Source of the DNA: an uncultured Eubacteriales bacterium
GTDB lineage: Bacteria > Bacillota > Clostridia > Peptostreptococcales > Anaerovoracaceae
Direction: 5' to 3'
NCBI GenBank assembly: GCA_910585135.1
Contig: CAJUEB010000004.1
Location: 1-30,760 of the forward strand
DNA: 30,760 nucleotides
Shown: positions 23,735 to 30,760 of the stretch, piece after piece
Numbering within the stretch: the first letter of the stretch is position 1
Layout of the letters: every line of letters begins with the position of its first letter
Position numbers and translations under genes: made by a program
The notes under the pieces: generated by a model
Told to the model about the DNA's origin: nothing
Databases searched by the model: none
The model's input: the letters and a program-made list of their open reading frames with translations, nothing else

Positions 23735-25060
23735 TCATGATCCCACAGCGGCAAAGTTGTTGAGGTTAAACATTCCTGCCCTGGAATATGTGGCTATGAG
23801 ACGGAAGGTATCATTTCCTTTTGTATTGGCGGAACTGATATTTCCTGTAACGCTACCCTGATTGCCAATCGCTTCTAAATCATTATTAATCAGGCTAGCG
23901 GAGTTAGCAGTTGCTGCGCTGGAAGCTCGGTCAAAGAGGTTATCCGCAAGACCGTTGCTTCCAGAAAGCAATTCTTCCGTCAGGAAAGAATCCTTTTCCA
24001 GAGATTTTTGAAAGGTTTCTTTGTCGAAGGTCAACCGCCCGTCCTTGCTGTAGCTTAACCCTAGCCGTTCCATGGTATTCTCTGAAGCAATAGGGCGTTC
24101 AAAGTTATGGAGCTGGCGTGAAATACCTGAACCATGGCTTACGTTGCTTCTTAGGAAATCAGTTGCTTTGTTATAACTATCCACTAAGTCGGATATCGCT
24201 GATGCGATTCGGCCTGAATCCGTATCGACTGTAATGGATGTTTCCCCAGCCGATTTAAGATCCGCCTGCATCCGCCCATAATCCAATTGTACGGTGTTTG
24301 ACTGTGCGGTATAGGTTTGTGTCACGCCGTCCTCCGTAATGCTGTACTGGGCGTCAGAGGCTTCTTGTGCTGCTGTCTGGACTCCTTCGGCAGCGCCTAG
24401 CTTGCCATTTATGGTAAATGCAGACGCTGTCCCTGTTTCATCGCTTTCCAGCGTTAGGATGGAGTTTCCATCCTTTCCTTTCTCGACCGTTGCCTTCACA
24501 CCGGCATTGGAGTAATTAATAGAATTAGCAGCTTCTGTCAACATCGCGTTATTGGTTTTCGCAATTCCATTCTTATCCGTCGCTTGAATATTGAATTGGA
24601 AATTTCCATTTTTGCTGGAAATTGAGAAATTCATATCAGCCTTCGCAATGCCTTTTCCATTGACGCCGGAGCTGCTGTTTTTTTGCGCAACAGCAATCTG
24701 CGCAACGTTAAGCGTGATATCCTTCTTTTGTCGTAACTTGAAATTTTGTGTTACGCTGGCGACATCAGAATTGGAACTGGATGCCGATAAAGATGTCATA
24801 ACGCCGGAAGAATTGCTGGTACGCAGTGCATTTGCCGATTGCATCACGCTGCTCATTGTCGAGTTGTAATTCCGCAGGAAATTCATGCTGGAACTCTTTT
24901 GGGAATCGCTTACCCAGCTATTTTGGGATTGCATTGAATCAACATAGCCACGGTATGAATTATAATCAGGATTTTTTGACATTGCCTGCTGTAGCTTTAG
25001 TTGATTGATCGTCGTTTGGTAATTATAAAAATTATACGAAGAACCAATCCCATTAATCAT
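23735..25060 (-). CDS. Atypical FliD-like flagellar cap/filament protein
   Basis: A 441-residue secreted-type protein, rich in Ser, Asn, Thr and Ala, without Cys. Middle segments resemble FliD: LTEAANSINYSNAGVKATVEKG and LTLESDETGTASAFTI, as does LTFDKETFQKSLEKD near the C-terminus followed by a long helix-forming end. FliD caps the flagellar filament and promotes flagellin folding. The conserved FliD N-terminus (SGLATGLDT-like) is missing; instead there is a Tyr/Asn/Gln-rich start. It may therefore be a cap paralogue or a specialised filament-associated protein. ATG 25060 is preferred over GTG 25069, which lies within the ribosome site AAGGAGGTG (25075-25067). It follows the chemoreceptor by 92 bp in the same direction. 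Confidence 0.6.
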   Translation of the reverse strand: MINGIGSSYNFYNYQTTINQLKLQQAMSKNPDYNSYRGYVDSMQSQNSWVSDSQKSSSMNFLRNYNSTMSSVMQSANALRTSNSSGVMTSLSASSSNSDVASVTQNFKLRQKKDITLNVAQIAVAQKNSSSGVNGKGIAKADMNFSISSKNGNFQFNIQATDKNGIAKTNNAMLTEAANSINYSNAGVKATVEKGKDGNSILTLESDETGTASAFTINGKLGAAEGVQTAAQEASDAQYSITEDGVTQTYTAQSNTVQLDYGRMQADLKSAGETSITVDTDSGRIASAISDLVDSYNKATDFLRSNVSHGSGISRQLHNFERPIASENTMERLGLSYSKDGRLTFDKETFQKSLEKDSFLTEELLSGSNGLADNLFDRASSAATANSASLINNDLEAIGNQGSVTGNISSANTKGNDTFRLIATYSRAGMFNLNNFAAVGS

Positions 25061-25152
25061 TTGAAACACCTCCTTCCAGTCTCATTTTTCATTTAATATG
25101 TACATTTATATATTAAGACACATTTAATATAGTTGTTCGTTTAGTCTGTGCG

Positions 25153-26832
25153 TTATCGTTCAAGCTTAAACAGCGAAACCTGAGATTTCAGGATTGATGC
25201 CTGGCTTGAAAGTTCTTCGCTGGTAGCTGCTGATTCTTCAGCCGTAGCAGAGTTCGTCTGTACAACGCTGGAAATCTGATCTACGCCTTCTGTAACCTGC
25301 TGAATTGCTTCTGCCTGTTCCTGTGATGCATCGGCAATGCGGTCAATTGATTCAACGATCTGCTCTGTTCCTTCAACAACCTCTGTGAGCGTTTTCGCTG
25401 CATCTGAAGCTAACTTGCTTCCATTATCAACAGCAGCAACGGAATCTTCGATCAGGGCAGTGATATCGCTGGATGCCTCTGCTGACTTGCCGGCCAAATT
25501 ACGAACCTCGTCAGCGACAACAGCAAATCCCTTGCCTGCTTCTCCTGCGCGGGCGGCTTCTACTGCTGCGTTGAGCGCCAGGATATTCGTCTGGAATGCA
25601 ATGTCTTCGATCGTCTTGATGATATTCTTGATTTTGTTGGATTTTTCGCTTATTTCGTTCATTGCAACGATCATTTCCTGCATTTGTTCATTACCGCGCA
25701 TGATGTCGCTTCCAACGCCCTTTGCCTTATTGCTGCCATCGATCGCATGCTGTGCGTTCGCAGTTACCTTATCGGAAATGTCGCTGATTGTAGCAGCCAG
25801 TTCTTCAACTGAGCTTGCCTGCTCTGTAGCACCCTGGGCCATTGCCTGTGCGCCGGAGGATACTTGTTCGGAACCGCTTGATACCTGTTCGGCCGCTTCG
25901 TTGATTTGTGAGAGGGCATTTGACATTTTTGTTTTCAGATCCCGCAGGGATGTGATAACGGATGACAATGCGCCAACGTAGAGGGACTTATCCTTGCTAT
26001 ATACGGTGAAGTCTCCCTGTGCCATCGCTTCGAGAATCGTTGCTTCATCATCGATGACGCCGCCGAGAATGTTTTGGCTCGTACGCAGTGCCTCGCACAT
26101 ATCGCCCAGTTCATTTTTGCTTTCGAATTCTACCGGAATATTGAGATCTCCGTGGCTGAAGCCAACGAGGGCATCACGTACTTGGTTGGTAGGAAGCGTG
26201 ATATTTTTGATAATGGATATCGATAAAGCAATTACGCAGACCGCAGCGATAACCATTGCTACGATGATGCTGATGATCGCAATCAGCACGGTCCGGTTCT
26301 GGGAAGCAATTGCTTCTTCTTGCGCTTCGGTAAGTGCTTTATCAATTTCTTGTGCTTTTTCAGCCATTTCCGTTAATTTCGGGGTACAGCTATTTTTGAT
26401 AAGATTGATTGCTTCTTCTTGGTTTCCATTGGAAACGGCATCCAGAATTGCTGGGATTTCCTCTCCCCATGCGTTTACAAGAGCAGTGTACTCATCGAGC
26501 GTTTTTGTATCCAGAGGATAAGTCTTTCTCAAATTTTTAAGTTCTTTCCCCATGTCATCAAGCACTTCATATGCACGGGTTTGCATATCGGCATTTCCTG
26601 GATCGTTTGGAACGAGTGCGATATCCCGGACGTTTCGGGCAGCGATATTTGCATTCAAACGAGCGTTGGTAATGGTCTCATTCGCTTTAATCGTTGTATC
26701 GATTAGGTTTTGATACCCTTTGCTCAGGCTGTTCATTAAAAATAATGAACATACAATAATGATTACGGATACGACAATCGTAATGGCGTAGCCTAAGAGA
26801 AGGCTTGTTCTGACTTTTAGATTCTTTAGCAT
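25153..26832 (-). CDS. Methyl-accepting chemotaxis protein (four-helix-bundle sensor)
   Basis: A 559-residue chemoreceptor. Layout: membrane helix at about residues 10-32; an extracytoplasmic four-helix-bundle sensor (4HB_MCP type) to about 185; second membrane helix at about 188-215; HAMP domain; then a long coiled-coil signalling domain containing the invariant hairpin tip IEDIAFQTNILALNAAVEAARAG and VVADEVRNLAGKSAEA. It would relay a ligand signal to CheA through CheW and be methylated by CheR at glutamates in the flanking helices. The ligand is unknown. GGAGGAAG at about 26840-26847 supports the start. It begins 63 bp after the VanY-like gene in the same direction, so the two may share a transcript. 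Confidence 0.95.
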   Translation of the reverse strand: MLKNLKVRTSLLLGYAITIVVSVIIIVCSLFLMNSLSKGYQNLIDTTIKANETITNARLNANIAARNVRDIALVPNDPGNADMQTRAYEVLDDMGKELKNLRKTYPLDTKTLDEYTALVNAWGEEIPAILDAVSNGNQEEAINLIKNSCTPKLTEMAEKAQEIDKALTEAQEEAIASQNRTVLIAIISIIVAMVIAAVCVIALSISIIKNITLPTNQVRDALVGFSHGDLNIPVEFESKNELGDMCEALRTSQNILGGVIDDEATILEAMAQGDFTVYSKDKSLYVGALSSVITSLRDLKTKMSNALSQINEAAEQVSSGSEQVSSGAQAMAQGATEQASSVEELAATISDISDKVTANAQHAIDGSNKAKGVGSDIMRGNEQMQEMIVAMNEISEKSNKIKNIIKTIEDIAFQTNILALNAAVEAARAGEAGKGFAVVADEVRNLAGKSAEASSDITALIEDSVAAVDNGSKLASDAAKTLTEVVEGTEQIVESIDRIADASQEQAEAIQQVTEGVDQISSVVQTNSATAEESAATSEELSSQASILKSQVSLFKLER

Positions 26833-26895
26833 GATTTAACTTCCTCCATAATGATTAATAAAATGTGTTTAATATATTGATTTAATTAAATGTAA

Positions 26896-27657
26896 TTAAA
26901 CAGGGTCCAGATTTTCGAGGTATTCCTCCAATGTGATATTTTGCTGGTAAATTTCAGCCGCAGGTTTCTTTCCGACATAGCGTATGTGCCATGGTTCGTA
27001 AATATATCCGGTAATATCCTGTTTCCCTTCGAGGTAACGGATGATAAATCCGAACCGATGTGCATTCTCAGCCAGCCAGCTTCCTTCGGCGGTAGAACCG
27101 AAATTATGATCGAGCTTATAATTGACAGAGGGCGATGTGACGTCTACGGCAAGCCCCATCTGATGCTCGCTGCATCCGGGCGGTGCACTGTACTGCTCCG
27201 CCGCACTCTGGCCATCTCTTTTCACATATCCTGCAAATAGTTTCTTTTGTGTCTCGTAAGATCGATACCCGCTTCGCAGTACCAGCGTGTAACCGTTGGC
27301 CGCCGCTGCATCCGTAAGCTGTGCGAAGGCTTCTGCCGCAGGCTTGCGCAGCTGCGTGCAAGTGACGCCGGGCGCTACAGCCGTTACCTCCGTAAGATCG
27401 GGTGGAACGTAATCCGCCGGCAGCGGATGTGTCTTATTCACTAAATCAAGGTACGACTCAGTGTTCGCAGAAGGCGGCGGGATATCAAGCATATCTGATT
27501 CTATCTGCGCAAAGGATGCCGGAACAGAATCAACCCGTTTCGCTTCAATTCTTTTATTCAGAACCGGATAAAAGAGAAAACCGGTGCTGAATAAAAGGAG
27601 AACTATTACGAAAATAATCCGTCTTTGTGTGCGTTGCCTTTTATTACGCCTAATCAT
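26896..27657 (-). CDS. VanY-type D-alanyl-D-alanine carboxypeptidase (M15B)
   Basis: A 253-residue membrane-anchored zinc peptidase. A single N-terminal helix (about residues 14-32) acts as signal anchor, after a very basic start. The catalytic domain shows SGYRSYETQ, SEHQMGLAVD (zinc ligands His165 and Asp172) and EPWHIRYVG (His224), the signature set of the VanY/DacY-type M15B family, which trims terminal D-Ala from peptidoglycan stems. The ligands are complete, so it is probably active. It is a wall-remodelling enzyme; alone it does not indicate glycopeptide resistance because no vanHAX or regulator is nearby. Ribosome site is weak. A strong promoter lies at 27709-27737. It is flanked by two chemoreceptor genes, in one orientation. 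Confidence 0.9.
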   Translation of the reverse strand: MIRRNKRQRTQRRIIFVIVLLLFSTGFLFYPVLNKRIEAKRVDSVPASFAQIESDMLDIPPPSANTESYLDLVNKTHPLPADYVPPDLTEVTAVAPGVTCTQLRKPAAEAFAQLTDAAAANGYTLVLRSGYRSYETQKKLFAGYVKRDGQSAAEQYSAPPGCSEHQMGLAVDVTSPSVNYKLDHNFGSTAEGSWLAENAHRFGFIIRYLEGKQDITGYIYEPWHIRYVGKKPAAEIYQQNITLEEYLENLDPV

Positions 27658-27708
27658 ATTTCAAACCAAGTTATAGTGATATTATTAACAAGAGCTATAG
27701 ATATAATC

Positions 27709-27737
27709 ATTATAATGCAGGGGCACTCAAAAATCAA
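27709..27737 (-). promoter_or_regulatory. Strong candidate sigma-A promoter for the VanY-like gene
   Basis: On the minus strand TTGATT (27737-27732) and a perfect TATAAT (27714-27709) are 17 bp apart. Transcription would begin near 27702, about 45 bases before the start codon, and could continue into the chemoreceptor. Confidence 0.65.
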
Positions 27738-27782
27738 GGGTTGGCGGTATGCAATTTGTGATAAAACCGATAAATAATTGTG

Positions 27783-27816
27783 TAAAAAAGAGCCTCGCCA
27801 TCAGACGAAACTCTTT
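27783..27816 (-). terminator. Rho-independent terminator after the second chemoreceptor
   Basis: On the minus strand, bases 27816-27806 pair with 27797-27787 over 11 positions (two G-T pairs), with a short loop and six T residues following. It lies 34 bp beyond the stop codon of the chemoreceptor. Confidence 0.8.
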
Positions 27817-27849
27817 CATTTGGATCACTTGGGATTTATTGATAAAGGA

Positions 27850-29721
27850 TTAATACTTATCATTGTTGTTTACGTATGTAACCGGAGCGGGTGTTGGCGC
27901 TGGCGTCGGCTTTGGCGCTGCTGGTATCGGTTCCGGTTCTGGTGTCGGTTCTGGCGCAGCAGCCGGAGCGGATGCCGGTTCAGAATAGGAGGTCTGTGAC
28001 GTAAGAGCCGTAATCTCTTGTGCACTTCTCAACTTGAACGCAGCGACCAAGCCCTTTAACAGGGATGCCTGCCCTGCCAGCTCTTCGCTAGCCGCAGCGC
28101 TTTCCTGTGCAGTTGCGGAATTGGTTTGTACGACGCTGGAAATCTGGTCGATTCCCTGTGTTACCTGAGCGATTGCTTCTGCCTGCTCCTGCGACGCCGT
28201 GGAGATCGCATTGATTTTTTCTACGACATCATTGGACTGTGTAACTACGCTTGCCATTGACTGTGCCGTATCGGTAGCAATCTGTGTCCCGTTGTTTACA
28301 GCAGCAACTGCATTTTCGATAAGGGCTGTCGTACTCTTTGCAGCTTCATCGCTCTTTGCAGCCAGGTTGCGGACTTCATCAGCGACGACTGCGAATCCTT
28401 TTCCTGCTGCGCCTGCGCGAGCTGCTTCTACTGCTGCGTTAAGTGCGAGGATATTTGTCTGGAATGCGATGTCTTCAATCGTCTTCAAAATCTTGCCGAT
28501 TTCGTTAGATGCATCTTCGATCTGGTTCATAGCGGCCATCATATTTTCCATCTGCCGATTGCTTTCGTTGATTTCATTGCCGACGGAGTCTACTAACTGC
28601 TGAACCTGTGCAGCATTCTGCGCATTGCCGGTTACATGTTGTGAAATATCGTTTACGGTGGCTGCAAGTTCTTCTACGGAGCTTGCCTGTTCCGTAGCAC
28701 CCTGTGAAAGCGCCTGTGCCCCGCTGGATACCTGATCTGATCCGGAATCTACCTGATCGGAAGCATCGTTGATTTTCAGCAATGTATCATTGAGCTTGAA
28801 GCAGATCGTCCTGATGCTTTCCAGCATTGGCTCTAAATCGCCCTTATAAGATTCCCTGGATTTGGATGTTACGGTGAAGTCGCCTTGGCTCATGCCGGTC
28901 AAAAGGTCACTCGTATCGCTGATCACTGTCGTGAGCGTTTCAACGATCACTCTGGTGGCCGTTACGCAGTCGCCGATTTCATTGTTCTTATTGTATTCTG
29001 GAACTGGTGACTGAAGGTCTCCTTCTGCCATAGCAGTAAGGCGGACGGCGCATTCAGCAACAGGTTTGGCGATCGATTTTCTCAGGTAACGCGAAATTGC
29101 GAACGAAATGAACAATGCGCCAAGGATTAAAATAATGGAAACAGCAGCACCGATCGTAGCCTTCAGGCTTAATTCGGAACTAAGCGCAGCACCGTCATTC
29201 ATCTTGCTGTCCATGATCGTGCTGAGGTCTTCTTTTGTTTCCTGGTATAACTGTTTGGATTCAGACAGCATACTGTTGTAAATTGCTGCTGATTCTGTTA
29301 CATCGGTTGTAGCAGCGCCGGCATCCGCACTGTTTGAAACCTTTTTTTTGTAGCTATCCCATGACTGCTGTGCCGCATCGAAAGCCGTCAATGCCTTTTC
29401 GGAAACCAGTGTTTCCTTCAGGGCGGCCATATATTCATCCCCCGTAGCAATCGCAGCGTCGAGATCTTTTAACGCAGTGTCGATTACGGATTTATCCGTG
29501 GAGTTTATAGCGGTGCTGGCCTGACAGTCAGCCTCTGCCAAAGCAGCCAAACACATGCCCGCGTTACCCTGTCCGTTTCCGTAATTTACTAATGCGGCAG
29601 AGAACTTTGATTCCGTATACTTGGAAACAATGATCCCCATAATGCCGGAAAGACTGGCAATTAATACTACCAGTATACATGATATTAATATCATGCGATT
29701 CACTGTTGATCTTTTACCCAA
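27850..29721 (-). CDS. Methyl-accepting chemotaxis protein with proline-rich tail
   Basis: A chemoreceptor of 623 residues from the preferred start. It has a membrane helix near the N-terminus (MILISCILVVLIASLSG), an extracytoplasmic helical sensor of about 180 residues, a second membrane helix (ATIGAAVSIILILGALF), a HAMP domain, and a signalling domain with the invariant tip IEDIAFQTNILALNAAVEAARAG. The last 45 residues are a Pro/Ala/Glu tail of PEPTPEP- and TPAP-type repeats ending in YVNNNDKY, absent from the other receptor. The start is probably TTG at 29721, preceded at 7 bases by AAGGATGGTG; an ATG at 29802 lies beyond a candidate SigD promoter, and ATG 29694 would trim the basic residues before the first helix. 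Terminator at 27783-27816. Confidence 0.93.
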   Translation of the reverse strand: MGKRSTVNRMILISCILVVLIASLSGIMGIIVSKYTESKFSAALVNYGNGQGNAGMCLAALAEADCQASTAINSTDKSVIDTALKDLDAAIATGDEYMAALKETLVSEKALTAFDAAQQSWDSYKKKVSNSADAGAATTDVTESAAIYNSMLSESKQLYQETKEDLSTIMDSKMNDGAALSSELSLKATIGAAVSIILILGALFISFAISRYLRKSIAKPVAECAVRLTAMAEGDLQSPVPEYNKNNEIGDCVTATRVIVETLTTVISDTSDLLTGMSQGDFTVTSKSRESYKGDLEPMLESIRTICFKLNDTLLKINDASDQVDSGSDQVSSGAQALSQGATEQASSVEELAATVNDISQHVTGNAQNAAQVQQLVDSVGNEINESNRQMENMMAAMNQIEDASNEIGKILKTIEDIAFQTNILALNAAVEAARAGAAGKGFAVVADEVRNLAAKSDEAAKSTTALIENAVAAVNNGTQIATDTAQSMASVVTQSNDVVEKINAISTASQEQAEAIAQVTQGIDQISSVVQTNSATAQESAAASEELAGQASLLKGLVAAFKLRSAQEITALTSQTSYSEPASAPAAAPEPTPEPEPIPAAPKPTPAPTPAPVTYVNNNDKY

Positions 29722-29771
29722 TGTAATGCACCATCCTTCTTTTCGTTTCAATAATGTCAATCCATAAATAC

Positions 29772-29798
29772 ATATCGGTAATACGCTAATATGCATAA
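29772..29798 (-). promoter_or_regulatory. Weak candidate sigma-28/SigD promoter for the chemoreceptor
   Basis: On the minus strand, ACCGATAT (29779-29772) matches the GCCGATAA-type -10 box in six of eight positions. The -35 element 15 bp away (TTAT) is poor. If real, it starts transcription near 29765, after ATG 29802, and so supports the TTG start at 29721. Confidence 0.3.
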
Positions 29799-30135
29799 AC
29801 ACCTACGAAGCTATTTTAGCAGAAAACAAAAAATAAAGCAAAAGGTTCTTGTAAAAAAAAGAAAAAATATGTAGAAAACGCAGTTCGGGTGAAGCGCAGG
29901 GAATTTTTGCGGGTGAGCGGCGATATAGGCAATATATTAATAATTATAATCATAGAAGACGGTTTCGTAAAAAAGATAAAGTTGTTATAAAAATGAAGCG
30001 GTATGTATGATAGAATAAAAAATAAAGGGAAGACCTTCGTTTAAAAGCCGTACAAGAGCGTTCGACATATTTTTCCAAAATGCAGCAGGCCAAAATTTGG
30101 TTGAAAACTATTATGTGAAAACTAAGCGAATATAA

Positions 30136-30165
30136 TTGACAGAATGCCACAAAAAGTAGTATGAT
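30136..30165 (+). promoter_or_regulatory. Candidate sigma-A promoter for the flgB operon
   Basis: A perfect TTGACA (30136-30141) and TATGAT (30160-30165), spaced by 18 bp. The predicted start near 30172 gives a leader of about 160 bases before flgB. Confidence 0.65.
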
Positions 30166-30293
30166 TAGACATAAAATATAACATACAAGATATAATCGAG
30201 CCACTATGCACATACACATATATATTAAGCGGGCAGTGCATTTATGCAGCATTCTAACATTATGCTAACGATATGCATTCTCCTAATGATGTG

Positions 30294-30303
30294 TTGACGT
30301 CAA
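30294..30303. promoter_or_regulatory. Perfect 10-bp palindrome upstream of flgB
   Basis: TTGACGTCAA, ending 27 bases before the flgB start codon, downstream of the predicted promoter. It could be a regulator site acting as a roadblock, but a 10-bp palindrome can occur by chance. Confidence 0.25.
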
Positions 30304-30330
30304 TTACAGCGAGGAAAGGAATTAGAAACG

Positions 30331-30717
30331 ATGATAGAAATATTTGGAAACGCAATCCCTTTGGCAGAAAAATCATTAGATTATCTGTGGGCAAAGCAGC
30401 AGCTTCATTTAACTAATACAGCGAATGTGGACACCCCTGGGTATAAGACTAAATACATGTCTTTTGAGGATCTTTTCAACAGCAAGCTCAAGGCGGCTTC
30501 CGCGACAAATGACCGGCAGCAGATCAACGCTTCTATTGAAAATGCTCACTGGCAGGTCAAGGATACACGCCTTGAATCGACCCGGCTCGATGAAAATAAT
30601 GTGGACGTGGATGAACAGTTGATTGAATTGACGAGGACGGCGCTGCAATATCAATATATGCTTCATTCAGTTAACAGCGATTTCACAAAACTCCGTTCTG
30701 TTATTAAGGGTCAGTAG
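30331..30717 (+). CDS. flgB: Flagellar basal-body rod protein FlgB
   Basis: A 128-residue proximal rod protein, exported by the flagellar type III system and assembled into the rod crossing the cell wall. The conserved rod-protein signature NTANVDTPGYK lies at about residues 29-39, and the C-terminal helix LTRTALQYQYMLHSVNSDFTKLRSVI forms the usual D0 coiled coil; the length matches the family. AAAGGAA at about 30314-30320 supports ATG 30331. In most bacteria flgB is followed by flgC and fliE, which would lie just beyond the right edge; the last 43 bases hold no start codon with ribosome site. Confidence 0.95.
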   Translation: MIEIFGNAIPLAEKSLDYLWAKQQLHLTNTANVDTPGYKTKYMSFEDLFNSKLKAASATNDRQQINASIENAHWQVKDTRLESTRLDENNVDVDEQLIELTRTALQYQYMLHSVNSDFTKLRSVIKGQ

Positions 30718-30760
30718 CATTAATTTGGACAATCAATCATAGACTTAAAAGACGAATAAC

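Larger units (their letters stand above)
29722..30330. other. Divergent intergenic region between chemoreceptor and flgB
   Basis: About 600 AT-rich bases. It contains the ribosome site and promoter candidate of the chemoreceptor (minus strand), a promoter and operator-like palindrome for flgB (plus strand), and several TGCAT/ATGCA inverted elements between 30205 and 30280 within the flgB leader. I see no credible gene. Confidence 0.5.

Noticed and set aside
25337..26521. Long plus-strand frames opposite the chemoreceptor gene
   Set aside because: They are mirror frames of a repetitive coiled-coil gene; the hydrophobic look comes from the reverse complement of Ala/Glu/Gln codons.
26896..27657. 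VanY-like gene as part of a vancomycin-resistance cluster
   Set aside because: No vanH, vanA/B ligase, vanX or two-component regulator is nearby; the gene is a common wall-trimming enzyme.
27765..27775. ACCGATAA on the plus strand resembling a SigD -10 box
   Set aside because: No matching -35 element and no gene downstream on that strand.
29919..29926. GGCGATAT on the plus strand as a SigD promoter for flgB
   Set aside because: No TAAA-like -35 element at 15 bp, and a better sigma-A promoter lies closer to flgB.
29950..30252. Small minus-strand frame before flgB (100 codons)
   Set aside because: It spans the flgB promoter, is AT-rich, lacks a ribosome site and resembles no protein I recognise.

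Overview
The window looks like the chromosome of a flagellated, strictly anaerobic Gram-positive bacterium, most likely one of the Clostridia. Evidence for this is the strong AGGAGG-type ribosome sites, the occasional TTG start, a ylqG/ylqH-type flagellar pair, a VanY-type peptidase, a predicted tungsten aldehyde:ferredoxin oxidoreductase and a long glutamine synthetase. The genus cannot be fixed from sequence alone. I see no rRNA, tRNA, CRISPR array, transposase or phage gene.

Bases 1-7.7 kb carry housekeeping genes on the plus strand: the 3' part of a UPF0182 membrane protein, a long-form glutamine synthetase, seryl-tRNA synthetase (19 bp downstream), a PutP-type sodium/solute symporter, and a broken G5-NlpC/P60 cell-wall hydrolase. 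The hydrolase is split by an out-of-frame junction that repeats its catalytic-site coding segment. Bases 8-11 kb hold a seven-helix membrane protein ending in a LuxR DNA-binding domain, then a lipoprotein carboxylesterase. A perfect 14-bp palindrome lies between them, where a LuxR-type activator would bind.

Bases 11.4-15.3 kb (minus strand) form a compact redox operon: a tungsten-type aldehyde:ferredoxin oxidoreductase, a MoaD/ThiS-like sulfur carrier, and a fusion of a four-cluster [4Fe-4S] polyferredoxin with an iron-type alcohol dehydrogenase. Together they could interconvert alcohol, aldehyde and acid, with electrons passing through the fused ferredoxin. This is the most unusual system in the window.

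Bases 15.8-30.7 kb are a motility and chemotaxis region. A minus-strand operon encodes a YlqG/FliK-like protein, a FlhB C-terminal-domain protein and a lytic transglycosylase. Divergent from it runs cheA-cheW-cheR-cheB, ended by a strong terminator. Then come minus-strand genes for a FliD-like protein, a chemoreceptor, a VanY-like carboxypeptidase and a second chemoreceptor with a proline-rich tail. The window ends in flgB, probably the first gene of a flagellar rod operon.

A recurring feature is that several intergenic spacers, mostly just downstream of stop codons, consist of decayed tandem repeats with units of about 22-70 bp. Several share a short CRTTTTRC-like core. All promoters, hairpins and repeats were found by eye.
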